From the NCBI GenBank assembly GCA_019695305.1, contig JAIBAG010000006.1, forward strand, positions 57,515 to 121,514: 64,000 nt of DNA, given 5' to 3'. This DNA is from a bacterium (GTDB lineage Bacteria; UBA10199; JAIBAG01). Of this stretch, positions 1-8,700 are shown one piece after another; within the stretch, counting starts at the first letter, position 1; each line of letters opens with the position of its first letter. The position numbers and the translations under genes were made by a program. Under the pieces are notes generated by a model that was given only the letters and a program-made list of their open reading frames with translations, did no database searches and was not told the DNA's origin.

Positions 1-620
1 AGCTGATGATAATTTGTAGGTGTTTCTACAATAGTATGAAAATACCAAATATCTAAATTATCACTCTTGGCTGTAATTTCATATTGCAGAGCCTTGTAGC
101 CACCAATTGTTTTATAAACCGGCGCACTATAACGTACATCGGTTAACGGACGAATTAAATTTTGGCGAGTGAGTTCGGAATATTTTTCCAAAAACATCGA
201 CTTTTCCAAGTTAGCCTTAGCTTCACTTAGAGAAATGAAATATAGGTTCTTAGTAACATTTTCAATTTGGATGTCGGCCTTATCGTTTAAACCGGTGGTT
301 ACCGCCCAACCCGATTTCAACTCAACCTGACTTCTGTTATCAATAGTGCTACGTGCTGTACCCACCGAGGGAAATCCAGAAGGATTTGTTGCAGGCTGCC
401 CTACTGGCATAAAGGTACTTGGGTCTTGGGGAGACGTAGAAGAACCCTGAGGCTGCACTGCAGTTGGCTGCGATGTGGAAGCAGGCGCCTGCACCGGAGG
501 CGGTGTAGGGTCGCTACCAGCGAGCTTTTGTATAACTTGTTTAATTTGCGATTCACATCCCGTTAAAACCACTAAAAAAGCTAAAAAGAAAAGGCTCTTC
601 ATACGTAAACGAAATGGCAT
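1..620 (-). CDS. Secreted lipoprotein, PsbP/DcrB-like (3' end outside window)
   Basis: An open frame reads leftward from an ATG at 618-620 and runs off the window, giving about 206 codons. An AGGAGG (629-634) lies 8 nt upstream and fixes the start. The N-terminus has basic residues, then a hydrophobic stretch ending in the lipobox LTGC, so it should be a lipoprotein processed by signal peptidase II. A low-complexity Pro/Gln/Ser/Thr linker follows (about residues 33-85), then a globular part with motifs such as GGYKALQYEI and IWYFHTIVETP. That pattern resembles PsbP/DcrB-like small lipoproteins, an assignment by eye only. Function is unknown. It is transcribed divergently from the small ORF at 733. 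Confidence 0.8.
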   Translation of the reverse strand, partial: MPFRLRMKSLFFLAFLVVLTGCESQIKQVIQKLAGSDPTPPPVQAPASTSQPTAVQPQGSSTSPQDPSTFMPVGQPATNPSGFPSVGTARSTIDNRSQVELKSGWAVTTGLNDKADIQIENVTKNLYFISLSEAKANLEKSMFLEKYSELTRQNLIRPLTDVRYSAPVYKTIGGYKALQYEITAKSDNLDIWYFHTIVETPTNYHQ

Positions 621-732
621 AAAAAAATCCTCCTATAAGGGTTGAGTTTCCTTTTATAAATGAAAACACAGAAAATTCACATATTTTTTCTTGAAAAAAA
701 TTAAAAAAAACATTACTTGAAGCTATATTTCT

Positions 733-1068
733 ATGAATGACAGTCGCATTTTTAGCTTTTTTCACAGGTCGTTTAAGAGCGTTTCTCGTCCTCAACGCGA
801 GCAAATTTTGTGTGCCATGATTCGCATTAATTACGGCACTCCCTGGAAAGGGGATGCAAAAATTTTAGAAAACTTCTTCCCGATTTGGTTTCATAAAAGC
901 CTCATAGTGGGCGGACTTACTCAACTCATTGAAGCCTTAAGCCCCTTTACCGATGAACCTACCGAGCATGGCTTTGACAAATCAGCTTCAGCTGGCCAAG
1001 GCATGCCGGCACGAGCACTAGAAGCAACAGCTTCAATCAACATCTTAACTACCGATATTCCCTTATAA
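733..1068 (+). CDS. Hypothetical protein, 111 aa
   Basis: This is an ATG-to-TAA frame of 111 codons in a stretch with no competing gene. I recognise no family. The sequence is mostly soluble and mixed, with a conserved-looking centre (INYGTPWKGDAKILENFF) and an Ala/Ser-rich C-terminus. There is no signal peptide or membrane segment. No Shine-Dalgarno is visible before the ATG, and the upstream 60 bp is very A/T-rich and shared with the divergent lipoprotein promoter. The composition is protein-like, so a real gene is more likely than not. A weak hairpin followed by T residues lies near 1133-1155. Confidence 0.5.
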   Translation: MNDSRIFSFFHRSFKSVSRPQREQILCAMIRINYGTPWKGDAKILENFFPIWFHKSLIVGGLTQLIEALSPFTDEPTEHGFDKSASAGQGMPARALEATASINILTTDIPL

Positions 1069-1359
1069 TGTATCACGTTAGATATATATACTTAAGATAC
1101 TGTTTTTTATAGACTTTAAACCACACTACAGGCGCTAACTTAAGCGTTTTATTTTTATTTAAACAAAACATTGCTCTTTATCTAACCCTTATGCTACCTT
1201 GAGGTCGTGTTTGCACAAATCAATTCGAGCTTAGCCGACAACTGGTCTACCCCAATTTTAGGCCCCTCAATTCGTTTGATGCCTGTATCAATAATCTTCG
1301 AGGATTACAGCATAAAGCTGGATCAAGTCGAAAATAAAAACAACCTATAAGGAGTGTTT
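1069..1359 (+). other. Intergenic region and probable long 5' leader of the RRM gene
   Basis: I see no gene in these 291 bp. Near 1133-1146 a short CGCT/AGCG stem is followed by a T-rich run, a possible weak terminator for the 733-1068 frame. From about 1200 onward the sequence becomes less A/T-rich and runs into the RRM gene, so it may be a long untranslated leader. Such leaders are common on cold-inducible RNA-binding protein genes. I could not identify a convincing -35/-10 pair. Confidence 0.35.
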
Positions 1360-1782
1360 GTGAGTAAGAAAGTATACGTAGGGAGCCTTCCCTATTCTGT
1401 TGATGATGAACAATTAAACCAAATGGCCGCCGAATTTGGTCAAGTCGCTTCTGCAAAAGTGATTATGGACAAGTTTACGGGTCAATCCAAAGGTTTCGGA
1501 TTCGTTGAATATGCAAACGATGACGATGCCGATAAAGCCATTAATGGTTTAAACGGAAAAGAAGTGGGTGGACGCACATTAAAAGCTAATGAAGCTAAGC
1601 CGATGGAACCTCGTGGTGACCGTCCTTTCAACCGTGGCGGTGGCCGTGGTGGTTTTGGTGGCGGACGCGGCGGCGGTGGCCGTGGCGGTTTTGGTGGTGG
1701 TCGTGGTGGAGACCGTGGCGGTGATCGCGGCAATGACCGTGGTGAACGCCGTGGCGGAGACCGTCCCCGTCGCTGGGAATAA
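1360..1782 (+). CDS. RRM-domain RNA-binding protein with RGG tail
   Basis: A small RNA-binding protein of 140 aa. Residues 4-80 are one RNA recognition motif with both signature strands: RNP2 (VYVGSL) and RNP1 (KGFGFVEY). Residues 85-140 form a Gly/Arg tail with repeated RGGFGGGRGG units, then Asp/Arg-rich repeats, which bind RNA non-specifically. I chose the GTG at 1360 because AAGGAG at 1349-1354 is 5 nt upstream; an in-frame GTG at 1354 overlaps that site. Proteins of this layout (bacterial Rbp family, also in cyanobacteria and deltaproteobacteria) are usually cold-regulated RNA chaperones, which is family knowledge rather than shown here. It is monocistronic, ending in a strong terminator. 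Confidence 0.93.
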   Translation: MSKKVYVGSLPYSVDDEQLNQMAAEFGQVASAKVIMDKFTGQSKGFGFVEYANDDDADKAINGLNGKEVGGRTLKANEAKPMEPRGDRPFNRGGGRGGFGGGRGGGGRGGFGGGRGGDRGGDRGNDRGERRGGDRPRRWE

Positions 1783-1816
1783 ACCCCGTTACAATTTGTG
1801 TAGTACAAATAAAAAG

Positions 1817-1838
1817 CCCCGCAAACGCGGGGTTTTTT
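1817..1838. terminator. Bidirectional Rho-independent terminator
   Basis: A perfect 6-bp GC stem (CCCCGC/GCGGGG) with an AAAC loop is flanked by A5 on the left and T6 on the right, so it can stop transcription from both sides. It serves the RRM gene on the plus strand and the universal stress protein on the minus strand, whose TAA stop (1837-1839) lies within the T tract. Confidence 0.9.
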
Positions 1839-2778
1839 ATTGCCTTAAAAGAACAAGCACAGCTTTTAAATTTTGAGCCACTGCAATAGCATGCGAATGA
1901 TGGCTTAAAATGCTTTCGTTCCCATGCGGGGGAGCTGCCATCATCACACAATCCACCTCTTCTTTTTGCCCTATTGCCGCCATAGCATCGGTAAAATGCC
2001 CTTTTACGTTTTGATACTCGTGATTCTGCCCCTGCCAATTAGCTAGCTCAAGAGCCTTTTCAATTTTTATTTCTTCGTTTACAGCAAAAGAGTTGGGTGC
2101 ATGAACATGCACCACCGAAATTTGTGCATGTGTTAAACGCGCAAAATCAAGTGCCTTACGTAAGGCAATAAGCGCATAACTTGTGCCATCAAACGGAACA
2201 AGAATGTGTTTATAGGCAGCGGTTTTTGACTGTGGATGAACCAGTACCAGCGATAAAGGCGAATGCAAAATAAGCTCGTACGCTACACTCCCCTGCCTAA
2301 ACGCATCAAAATTACTTTTGCCCTCGCATCCTAAAAACAACCAATCACAACCAGAACTCACCCCCATCCTATTTAACTCGCTGGCTGCATCCTCACCATA
2401 TCCATACACAAACCCCAAATTATAATCATGCGTGCTTACTCCTGGCGTGGGTTCAAAAAGCTGCTTTATATTTTGCTCGCGTTCTATAGAAGGCGAACTT
2501 CCTTGTGGCAAAACAGCATAAACCGAAAGCTGACTTTGATATAAAAACGCAAAGTGACTGGCCACCATAATAGTTTTATCGGCAAGTTCACTCCCATCAT
2601 CGCCCACAGCCATACGCATGGGCTTATTAAAAAATATTTCGGGATGATAACCGGGTTTATCTAAAACAGGCTCAACATGAACGTGCGAACCCTCGGAAAC
2701 CTGCTGATAAGCCAAGGATGCTAAAGGCTGCGTCGTATTTGTTTTTTCTGTTTTGCTGGCCTGGATATTGACGCTCAA
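1837..2778 (-). CDS. Tandem universal stress protein (UspA family)
   Basis: A 313-aa protein with two UspA-like domains. The first starts near residue 54 (MRMAVGDDGSELAD) and the second near residue 190 (YKHILVPFDGTSYALIALRKA). Both have the initial beta strand plus Asp of the fold. The C-terminal half keeps a plausible nucleotide-binding region (AAPPHGNES). Tandem Usp proteins are cytosolic stress or energy sensors. The first 50 residues are outside the fold and the frame opens with a TTG lacking a Shine-Dalgarno, so translation might start later, at a TTG near residue 21 or the ATG at residue 54. The gene stands between the shared terminator and the BI-1 gene. Confidence 0.85.
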   Translation of the reverse strand: MSVNIQASKTEKTNTTQPLASLAYQQVSEGSHVHVEPVLDKPGYHPEIFFNKPMRMAVGDDGSELADKTIMVASHFAFLYQSQLSVYAVLPQGSSPSIEREQNIKQLFEPTPGVSTHDYNLGFVYGYGEDAASELNRMGVSSGCDWLFLGCEGKSNFDAFRQGSVAYELILHSPLSLVLVHPQSKTAAYKHILVPFDGTSYALIALRKALDFARLTHAQISVVHVHAPNSFAVNEEIKIEKALELANWQGQNHEYQNVKGHFTDAMAAIGQKEEVDCVMMAAPPHGNESILSHHSHAIAVAQNLKAVLVLLRQ

Positions 2779-2827
2779 AATTTACATCGGGCCTGTAGAT
2801 CGTAATTTTTTGCATCGGCCAAAAATG

Positions 2828-3550
2828 TTACTTTTTCTTGCCCATGAGGCGCAGCAAACTTAAAAACAAATTAATAAAATCGAGATATAAAATGAGCGCC
2901 CCATGAATGGCTTCTTTATGATCCTCCGCTGTTCCTTCGTTTCCAATAATGTTCGTCGCTTTAATTTTTTGCGTGTCGTACGCGGTAAGCCCTGCAAACA
3001 CAATAACTCCTACAATACCATAAACCTTGCTTGCCGTAGACGTCATCATCGATGGAAAAAAGAGTGAAAGAAGTCCAAAACCAATCATACCCCAAAGCCC
3101 CATCATGCAAAACGAGCCTACGGGCCCTAAATCGCGTTTGGTAATAAAACCAAAAGCCGATAGGCCAGCAAACGCAAATGAGGTGATTCCAAAAACCTGC
3201 ACAATACTTTCACGTGTATAAACAAAAAAGATAACCGAAAGTGTTAAGCCTGTTAAGAAACAGTAAAATAAATACAAACCTGTTGCTGCTGGTGCCGATA
3301 TTTTTTGTACAAAAGCCGAAAAGCTAATCACGCACAAAACTTCGGCTATAAGCAAACCGTAAAAAACAATCTTGTTCATTAAAATGAGTCGCACCAGTTG
3401 CTCGTTAGAAGCTACATACATAGATGTGACAGCCGACAACAGCACACCAATAGCCATCCACATATAAACCCGCGACATAAAACGGGCATTTTCGGCCGCA
3501 ATATCTTGGGGGGTGTTTTGGGGTTTTTGTAATTGTGAAATGTAATCCAT
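2828..3550 (-). CDS. BAX inhibitor-1 family membrane protein
   Basis: A 240-aa polytopic membrane protein with seven hydrophobic segments. The BI-1/YccA family fingerprint is at the C-terminus: an Asp-containing segment (GLTAYDTQKI), then YLDFINLFLSLLRLMG. The Asp pair matches the pH-sensing di-aspartyl latch of bacterial BI-1 homologues that leak calcium or interact with FtsH. The start is well supported by AAGGAGCCC 7 nt upstream of the ATG. The N-terminal 30 residues are cytosolic and polar. It is monocistronic, with its own promoter at 3577-3604. Confidence 0.92.
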   Translation of the reverse strand: MDYISQLQKPQNTPQDIAAENARFMSRVYMWMAIGVLLSAVTSMYVASNEQLVRLILMNKIVFYGLLIAEVLCVISFSAFVQKISAPAATGLYLFYCFLTGLTLSVIFFVYTRESIVQVFGITSFAFAGLSAFGFITKRDLGPVGSFCMMGLWGMIGFGLLSLFFPSMMTSTASKVYGIVGVIVFAGLTAYDTQKIKATNIIGNEGTAEDHKEAIHGALILYLDFINLFLSLLRLMGKKK

Positions 3551-3576
3551 ATGGGCTCCTTTTTGATAATGGGAAG

Positions 3577-3604
3577 ATTATGCCTGAATTTTTAAGAGAT
3601 ACAA
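3577..3604 (-). promoter_or_regulatory. Sigma-70-like promoter of the BI-1 gene
   Basis: On the minus strand TTGTAT (3599-3604) and CATAAT (3577-3582) are separated by 16 bp, placing a start site about 20 nt before the BI-1 ATG. The same block, with the same spacing, recurs at 5561-5588, which supports it being a functional unit. The -35 is weak and the -10 is 5/6. Confidence 0.5.
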
Positions 3605-3818
3605 TGGAAAGAATGTATAAACTTGTTGGCTGTTGCCACCTAACTCCATCAACGCCCCCATCAACACACTAGGGGCTGCAAACTGGCAATAGGTCCCATA
3701 GTAGTTAAGCAGTCTGGCAAAAATCGATTGCCAAGGTTAGTCCGCTTGGTCAAAAATGCCCTCTACTCTTTAAAGAAAAGAGTTTGATTATTTCCTATAG
3801 GCCCGTTAAAAAACATGA
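3605..3818. other. Intergenic spacer with a small inverted repeat (3715-3733)
   Basis: Between the BI-1 promoter and the alcohol dehydrogenase ATG there is no gene. TGGCAA and TTGCCA form a 6-bp inverted repeat around a 7-nt loop at 3715-3733. This could be an operator or small hairpin ahead of the dehydrogenase. A short 30-codon frame starting at 3580 reads across the promoter and is probably fortuitous. Confidence 0.35.
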
Positions 3819-4862
3819 ATGACTTCTACTTTTGCCTATGCAGCCCACAACCCTAAAGATCCTTTAAGCCCCCTCTCCATCAACCGTCGCGCTTTAGGAC
3901 CACGCGATATATTAATCCGCATTGATTATTGCGGTGTTTGCCATTCAGATATTCATCAGGCCCGCGATGAATGGGGCGGTTCCATTTTTCCCATGGTTCC
4001 CGGTCACGAAATTGTAGGCACCGTTATTTCCCTGGGAAAGGACGTGAAAAGGTACCACATGGGCGATAGCGTAGGTGTTGGCTGCATGGTGGATTCGTGC
4101 CGCCAGTGCTCGTCGTGCCAAGTAGGGCTGGAGCAATATTGTGAGGGAAAACTTGTTTTTACCTATAATTCTACAGAAAAGGACGGAACCCCTACTTATG
4201 GCGGGTATTCAAGCCAAATTGTGGTGGGCGAGGATTTTGTGCTTAAAATTCCTGATTCGTTAGCGCTAGATAAAACCGCTCCTCTCTTGTGCGCCGGCAT
4301 CACCACCTACTCGCCGCTGGTTCATTGGAAAGCGGGACCTGGTAAAAAAATAGCCGTGGTAGGCTTGGGAGGGCTAGGGCATATGGCCGTTAAACTGGCC
4401 AAAGCCATGGGAGCCGAAGTAACTGTATTAAGCCAATCGCTGAAAAAAAAGGAGGATGGTTTACGACTAGGCGCTTCGCATTTTTACTCTACGGCAGATG
4501 CTGCCACTTTTAAAAAATTATCCAAATCATTTGATTTGATCCTCAATACAGTATCGGTAGATTTGGATTGGAATCAGTATTTAAATCTCCTAAAACGAGA
4601 CGGCACCCTGGTACTACTGGGTGTTCCACCCAAAGCGCCTCCGGTAGAAGCTTTTAGCTTGATTGGAGCCAGAAGAAATTTGGCAGGTTCTTTAATCGGA
4701 GGCATTGCCGAAACACAGGAGATGCTCAATTTTTGTGGCAAGCACCAGATTGTATCCGATATTGAACTCATCCCGATGGCCTTCATCAACCAAGCTTACG
4801 AACGCATGATTCGCGGGGATGTGCGCTACCGTTTTGTAATCGACATGAAATCCTTGGGTTAA
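3819..4862 (+). CDS. Zinc-dependent alcohol dehydrogenase (YahK/cinnamyl-alcohol dehydrogenase type)
   Basis: A 347-aa medium-chain dehydrogenase that would interconvert an alcohol and an aldehyde with NAD(P). Catalytic zinc ligands are visible in CGVCHSD (residues 38-44) and GHE (62-64). The structural zinc site is the cluster of Cys in [21 protein letters not shown] (about 90-110). The Rossmann motif GLGGLGH is near residue 186. Length and motif order fit the YahK/AdhP-like aldehyde reductases that act on broad aldehydes. The substrate cannot be read from sequence. Only a weak ribosome binding site precedes the ATG. Its stop codon shares TTAA with that of the convergent downstream gene. Confidence 0.93.
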   Translation: MTSTFAYAAHNPKDPLSPLSINRRALGPRDILIRIDYCGVCHSDIHQARDEWGGSIFPMVPGHEIVGTVISLGKDVKRYHMGDSVGVGCMVDSCRQCSSCQVGLEQYCEGKLVFTYNSTEKDGTPTYGGYSSQIVVGEDFVLKIPDSLALDKTAPLLCAGITTYSPLVHWKAGPGKKIAVVGLGGLGHMAVKLAKAMGAEVTVLSQSLKKKEDGLRLGASHFYSTADAATFKKLSKSFDLILNTVSVDLDWNQYLNLLKRDGTLVLLGVPPKAPPVEAFSLIGARRNLAGSLIGGIAETQEMLNFCGKHQIVSDIELIPMAFINQAYERMIRGDVRYRFVIDMKSLG

Positions 4863-5323
4863 GGCCTGAAAAAATAAAACAGATTGAGTACCGTTACTAA
4901 ACCATCCACGATAGTAATTTCCAAAAATTTGAGGTTCACATATCCTCTTTTATGGACCAAGCAATCGAGGGCAAATTGAGAAAAGTTGGCAGCGGCAAAA
5001 AACAAAAAAAGAGGCTTTTGGGGTTCTACGGGATAAACTATAACTAAAATAGCCAAAAGAGAAACGGCAAAATTCATACCCCCCAAAAATTGCGTGGCCA
5101 GTTGCCCTGTAAGTGCCACAGGTCTGTCTACCGTATAACGGGCCAACACACCCCGAGCAAAAACAACAAAATAATAACCCGCCAAAAAATGCCAGAGGGC
5201 ATTAATTAAAAATACATGATGATGACGGTAGAGAATATACGAACGCACATCCTCCTGAAAGAAAGAAGCAAAAACCAATATCACCACCAAAACCAAGACG
5301 ATCAAGCTTAAATTTTTTCTCAT
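4859..5323 (-). CDS. Small integral membrane protein, unknown function
   Basis: A 154-aa protein with about four hydrophobic segments (residues 6-22, 40-60, 82-100, 105-118, with a further one near the C-terminus). I recognise no family. Polar spots include YRHHHV and [17 protein letters not shown] just before the ATG supports the start. It is convergent with the alcohol dehydrogenase, the two TAA stops sharing the bases TTAA. The nearest upstream promoter-like block is 5561-5588, which would leave a leader of more than 200 nt. Confidence 0.75.
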   Translation of the reverse strand: MRKNLSLIVLVLVVILVFASFFQEDVRSYILYRHHHVFLINALWHFLAGYYFVVFARGVLARYTVDRPVALTGQLATQFLGGMNFAVSLLAILVIVYPVEPQKPLFLFFAAANFSQFALDCLVHKRGYVNLKFLEITIVDGLVTVLNLFYFFRP

Positions 5324-5560
5324 GGAATCCTCGGCAGAAGTTAACTACCAGAAGTACGCTGATAAATAAAGGCAGCATTAAAGAATTTTCTTCTTAGAAG
5401 CTAACAACATTGTTTATAGTATGTAACCCACAATAAAGATGGCTCTTGATATGACAGCCAATACCCGTTTTAATAAAGCTTCAATTGGCTTGCCCGTAAA
5501 AAAAGAAAAATAAATCGGAGTTTATAAACCTTCTACAGGGGCTTCTTTTAATGATGATGG
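5324..5560. other. Intergenic region, no convincing gene
   Basis: This stretch holds no recognised feature. A 24-codon frame at 5439-5513 (start MALDMTANTRFNK) lacks a ribosome binding site, and its frame continues in protein-like fashion after the stop for another 18 codons. It may therefore be the decayed remnant of a small gene. Confidence 0.3.
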
Positions 5561-5588
5561 ATTATTCCTGAATTTCTGAGAGATACAA
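5561..5588 (-). promoter_or_regulatory. Second copy of the TTGTAT-16-nAATAAT promoter-like block
   Basis: AATAAT (5561-5566) and TTGTAT (5583-5588) on the minus strand are 16 bp apart. The spacer is nearly the same as in the BI-1 promoter block at 3577-3604 (shared core CTGAATTT and AGAGATACAA). It points left toward the small membrane protein gene, whose ATG is about 240 bp away. Confidence 0.4.
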
Positions 5589-5613
5589 ATGGGAAGTGTA
5601 GGATTAAGACTGT

Positions 5614-5627
5614 ACTGACATGTCAGT
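5614..5627. promoter_or_regulatory. 14-bp perfect palindrome, probable TetR-family operator
   Basis: ACTGACATGTCAGT is a perfect palindrome ending 6 bp before a -35-like TTGACT. TetR-family repressors bind short palindromes at such positions, and a TetR-family gene is third in the operon that starts at 5751. Autoregulation of the operon through this site is my inference. I noticed no second copy elsewhere in the window. Confidence 0.6.
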
Positions 5628-5633
5628 TTTTTA

Positions 5634-5662
5634 TTGACTTAGATCATCTTAGAGCGTAAAAA
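5634..5662 (+). promoter_or_regulatory. Promoter of the activase operon
   Basis: TTGACT (5634-5639) and TAAAAA (5657-5662) are separated by 17 bp, about 90 nt ahead of the first start codon. The -35 is 5/6 and the -10 4/6 to sigma-70 consensus. The palindrome just upstream suggests repressor control. Confidence 0.5.
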
Positions 5663-5714
5663 TCACCGAAATCTTTAGGTTTTCGAAGATCCTTACCTCA
5701 GACCCTCTCTTCCC

Positions 5715-5749
5715 GCGATCTGCGATAAACGATCTACGATCCACGCGAA
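5715..5749. repeat. Heptamer array (5 units) abutting the activase start codon
   Basis: Five consecutive 7-bp units of the type (A/G)CGATCT run up to the base before the ATG at 5751: GCGATCT, GCGATAA, ACGATCT, ACGATCC, ACGCGAA. No Shine-Dalgarno can be seen, so the array occupies the place where it should be. Unlike the arrays at 39226 and 48737 it has no inverted partner nearby. Confidence 0.7.
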
Positions 5750-5750
5750 C

Positions 5751-8700
5751 ATGACCCAAGAACTGATGATTGGCATGGATGTTGGCTCCACTACCGTTAA
5801 AGCTGTTGTTGTAGATCCCCAAACGCTTAAAATTCTGTGGAGCGATTATCAACGCCACGAAACACGTCAGCCCGAAAAAGTTCTCGAATTCCTCATCCGC
5901 ATCGGTAACGAATTTAATTATGTTCCCAAAAATAATATCCGTCTCTTTATTACCGGCTCGGGAGCTGGACCACTGTGCACACCACTTGGAGCTAAATTTG
6001 TACAAGAAGTAAACTCGGTAACCTTGGCCGTTGAAAAACTCCATCCCGATGTAGGCTCGGTTATCGAACTGGGCGGCCAGGATGCCAAAATTATTATCTT
6101 TAAAAAGAACGAAGAAACCGGCGAAAAACAGGCCATCACCTCCATGAACGATAAATGCGCCTCCGGTACCGGTGCCACTATTGATAAATGCATGATCAAA
6201 GTAGGAGCCGATAAAAACTTATGCGGCAATCTCGTGTTTGATTCTACCAAACTCCACCACGTAGCTGCCAAATGTGGTGTATTTGCCGAAACGGATATCG
6301 TTAATCTTGTTAAATCTGGTTTGCCCGCTGGAGAAATTCTCAACTCTTTGGCCGATGCCATTGTAATGCAAAATCTCTCAGTACTCACCCGCGGTAATAC
6401 TTTGCGTCACCGTGTAATTTTACTCGGCGGCCCCAATACTTATCTCCCCTTTCTCCAACAATGCTGGCGCGAACGTATTCCCGAAACCTGGAACGAACGC
6501 AATTATCCCTATCCCAAAGATGTACCCATCGAAGAACTGGTTTTTGTTCCCGAAAATGCACAATACTATGCCGCTTATGGCGCTGTTCTTTACGGGCTCT
6601 ACGAACCTGCCGATGTGGGCCTATATAAAGGCTTGGACGATCTCAAAAATTTCATCCAGTTTGGACGCAAAGAAAAACTGGGCGCTACAGCCGGTGCCCC
6701 ACTTGTTAAAACACAAGAAGAACTGGACACTTTTAAAAGCGACTACGCGATCCCCAAATTTAAACCCAAAACCATTATTCCCGGTTCTGTTGTAAAAGGA
6801 TTTATTGGACTCGATGGCGGTTCTACCTCGTCCAAAGCAGTGCTGGTAGATGAAGACGGCGATATTGTACTAAAAGCCTATCAACTATCAAAAGGTAATC
6901 CCATTCAAGATACCAAAGAACTTTTAAAACAAATTAAAGATGTCATCGAAAGCGCCGGCGCAACACTTGAAGTAAAAGGTTTTGGCGCCACTGGTTATGC
7001 CGCCGATGTGTTGGAACAAACCGTAAAAGCCGATGTGAACATTGTAGAAACTGTAGCCCACATGATGAGTGCCGTGCATTTTTGCGGTGATATCGATGTA
7101 ATTTGCGATATTGGCGGGCAAGATATTAAAGTGCTTTTCATGCAAAATGGGGAGATCAAAAATTTTAAACTCTCCAACCAATGCTCTGCCGGAAATGGCA
7201 TGTTGCTGCAAGCCATGGCCGATCAATTTGGTATACCGGTTACCGAATATGCCGAAACCGCCTTTAAAGCAAATTTAGCCCCCAAGTTTTCGTACGGCTG
7301 TGCCGTGTTTTTAGATAGCGATAGAGTTAATTTTCAAAAAGAAGGTTTTGCCAAAGAAGAACTCTTGGCAGGACTTGCCCAAGTGCTCCCTAAAAACGTG
7401 TGGCAATATGTGGTGCAAATTCCACGCATGGCCGAACTTGGGAAAAGTTTTGTGTTACAGGGCGGCACACAATATAACCTCGCCGCGGTTAAAGCCCAGG
7501 TGGATTATATTAAGGAGCGCGTTCCCGGTTGCGAAGTAAAAGTACACCCTCATCCCGGCGAAGCCGGTGCCATTGGAGCGGCCATGGAAACACGCCGCGT
7601 GGTGCAGCGTCGCGGCTATTCCAATTTTATTGGTTTAAATGAAGCCATCAATATTACCTATGTGGCCAAAAACGATGAAGAAACCAAATGCACCTTCTGC
7701 CCCAACAATTGCAGCCGCACCTTCATCGACAGCACAACACCCGATGGCCACACCGCACGTTACATTTCTGGCTTTAGCTGCGAAAAAGGAACCGTTGAAT
7801 CCAAAGAAGAAATGGTAAAAATTGCCCGCAAGCGCAACGAATTAAAAAAGCAATACCCCAACCTGGTTGATTACGAATCAAAAACGGCCTTTAAAGCTTA
7901 TCCCGTGGAAGCGCTTCCTCAAAATGGACAGCCTATTGATGATATACTGGTCAAGAAAACTCTACTGGGCAATATCAAGCGCGTTCCCATCAAACGTAAT
8001 TTTGTAAGATCGAGCGAAGCCGCTCTGGAAAAACGCAAAAATATCCGTATCGCGATCCCGCGCGTGCTCAACAATTATTCTACCGCTCCTATCTGGACTT
8101 CTTATTTTCGTACATTGGGAATTCCCGAGGACAATATTGTTTTTTCGGATTACTCGTCGGAAGACATGTTTGCCGAAGGCGGCAAGTATGGATCTATCGA
8201 CCCCTGCTACCCGTCTAAAGTGGCGCAGGCTCATATCCACAATATTTTATTTCACAAACATACGGCCGAAAAACCGCTGCATTATATTTTCTTTCCTGTA
8301 CTCACGCATGTTCCCAGCTTTTTGGAAGATGTGGTCGATACCGCCTCGTGCCCTATTGTGGCCGGTACGCCCGAGGTGATGAAAGCTGCTTTCACAAAAG
8401 AAAATAATTTTTTTAAAGAACGGGGCATTACTTATTTATCCACCGCACTCACCTTGAATGAGCCCACACTCTTTAAAAAGCAGATGTTTGAAGCCTTTCA
8501 GCACATTTTGGATATCACCGAAGACGAATCGGATTTTGCAGTAAACCAAGGCTGGAAAGGCCTTAAAATGCACGAGGATGAACTCACCAAAAAAGGCCGT
8601 GAAGTTTTAGATTGGGCCGAAGCCAATGATAAAATGGTCATCCTCATGCTGGGCCGCCCTTATCACTCCGACCCCGGTTTAAATCACGATGTGTTAGATG

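Noticed and set aside
1482..2038. Long low-complexity frames overlapping the RGG tail on both strands
   Set aside because: They are by-products of the GC-rich repeat encoding Arg-Gly-Gly; the RRM frame has the motif and ribosome binding site.
5439..5513. 24-codon frame as a small protein gene
   Set aside because: No ribosome binding site and no similarity; the frame continues past its stop, so decay of an old gene or chance is more likely.
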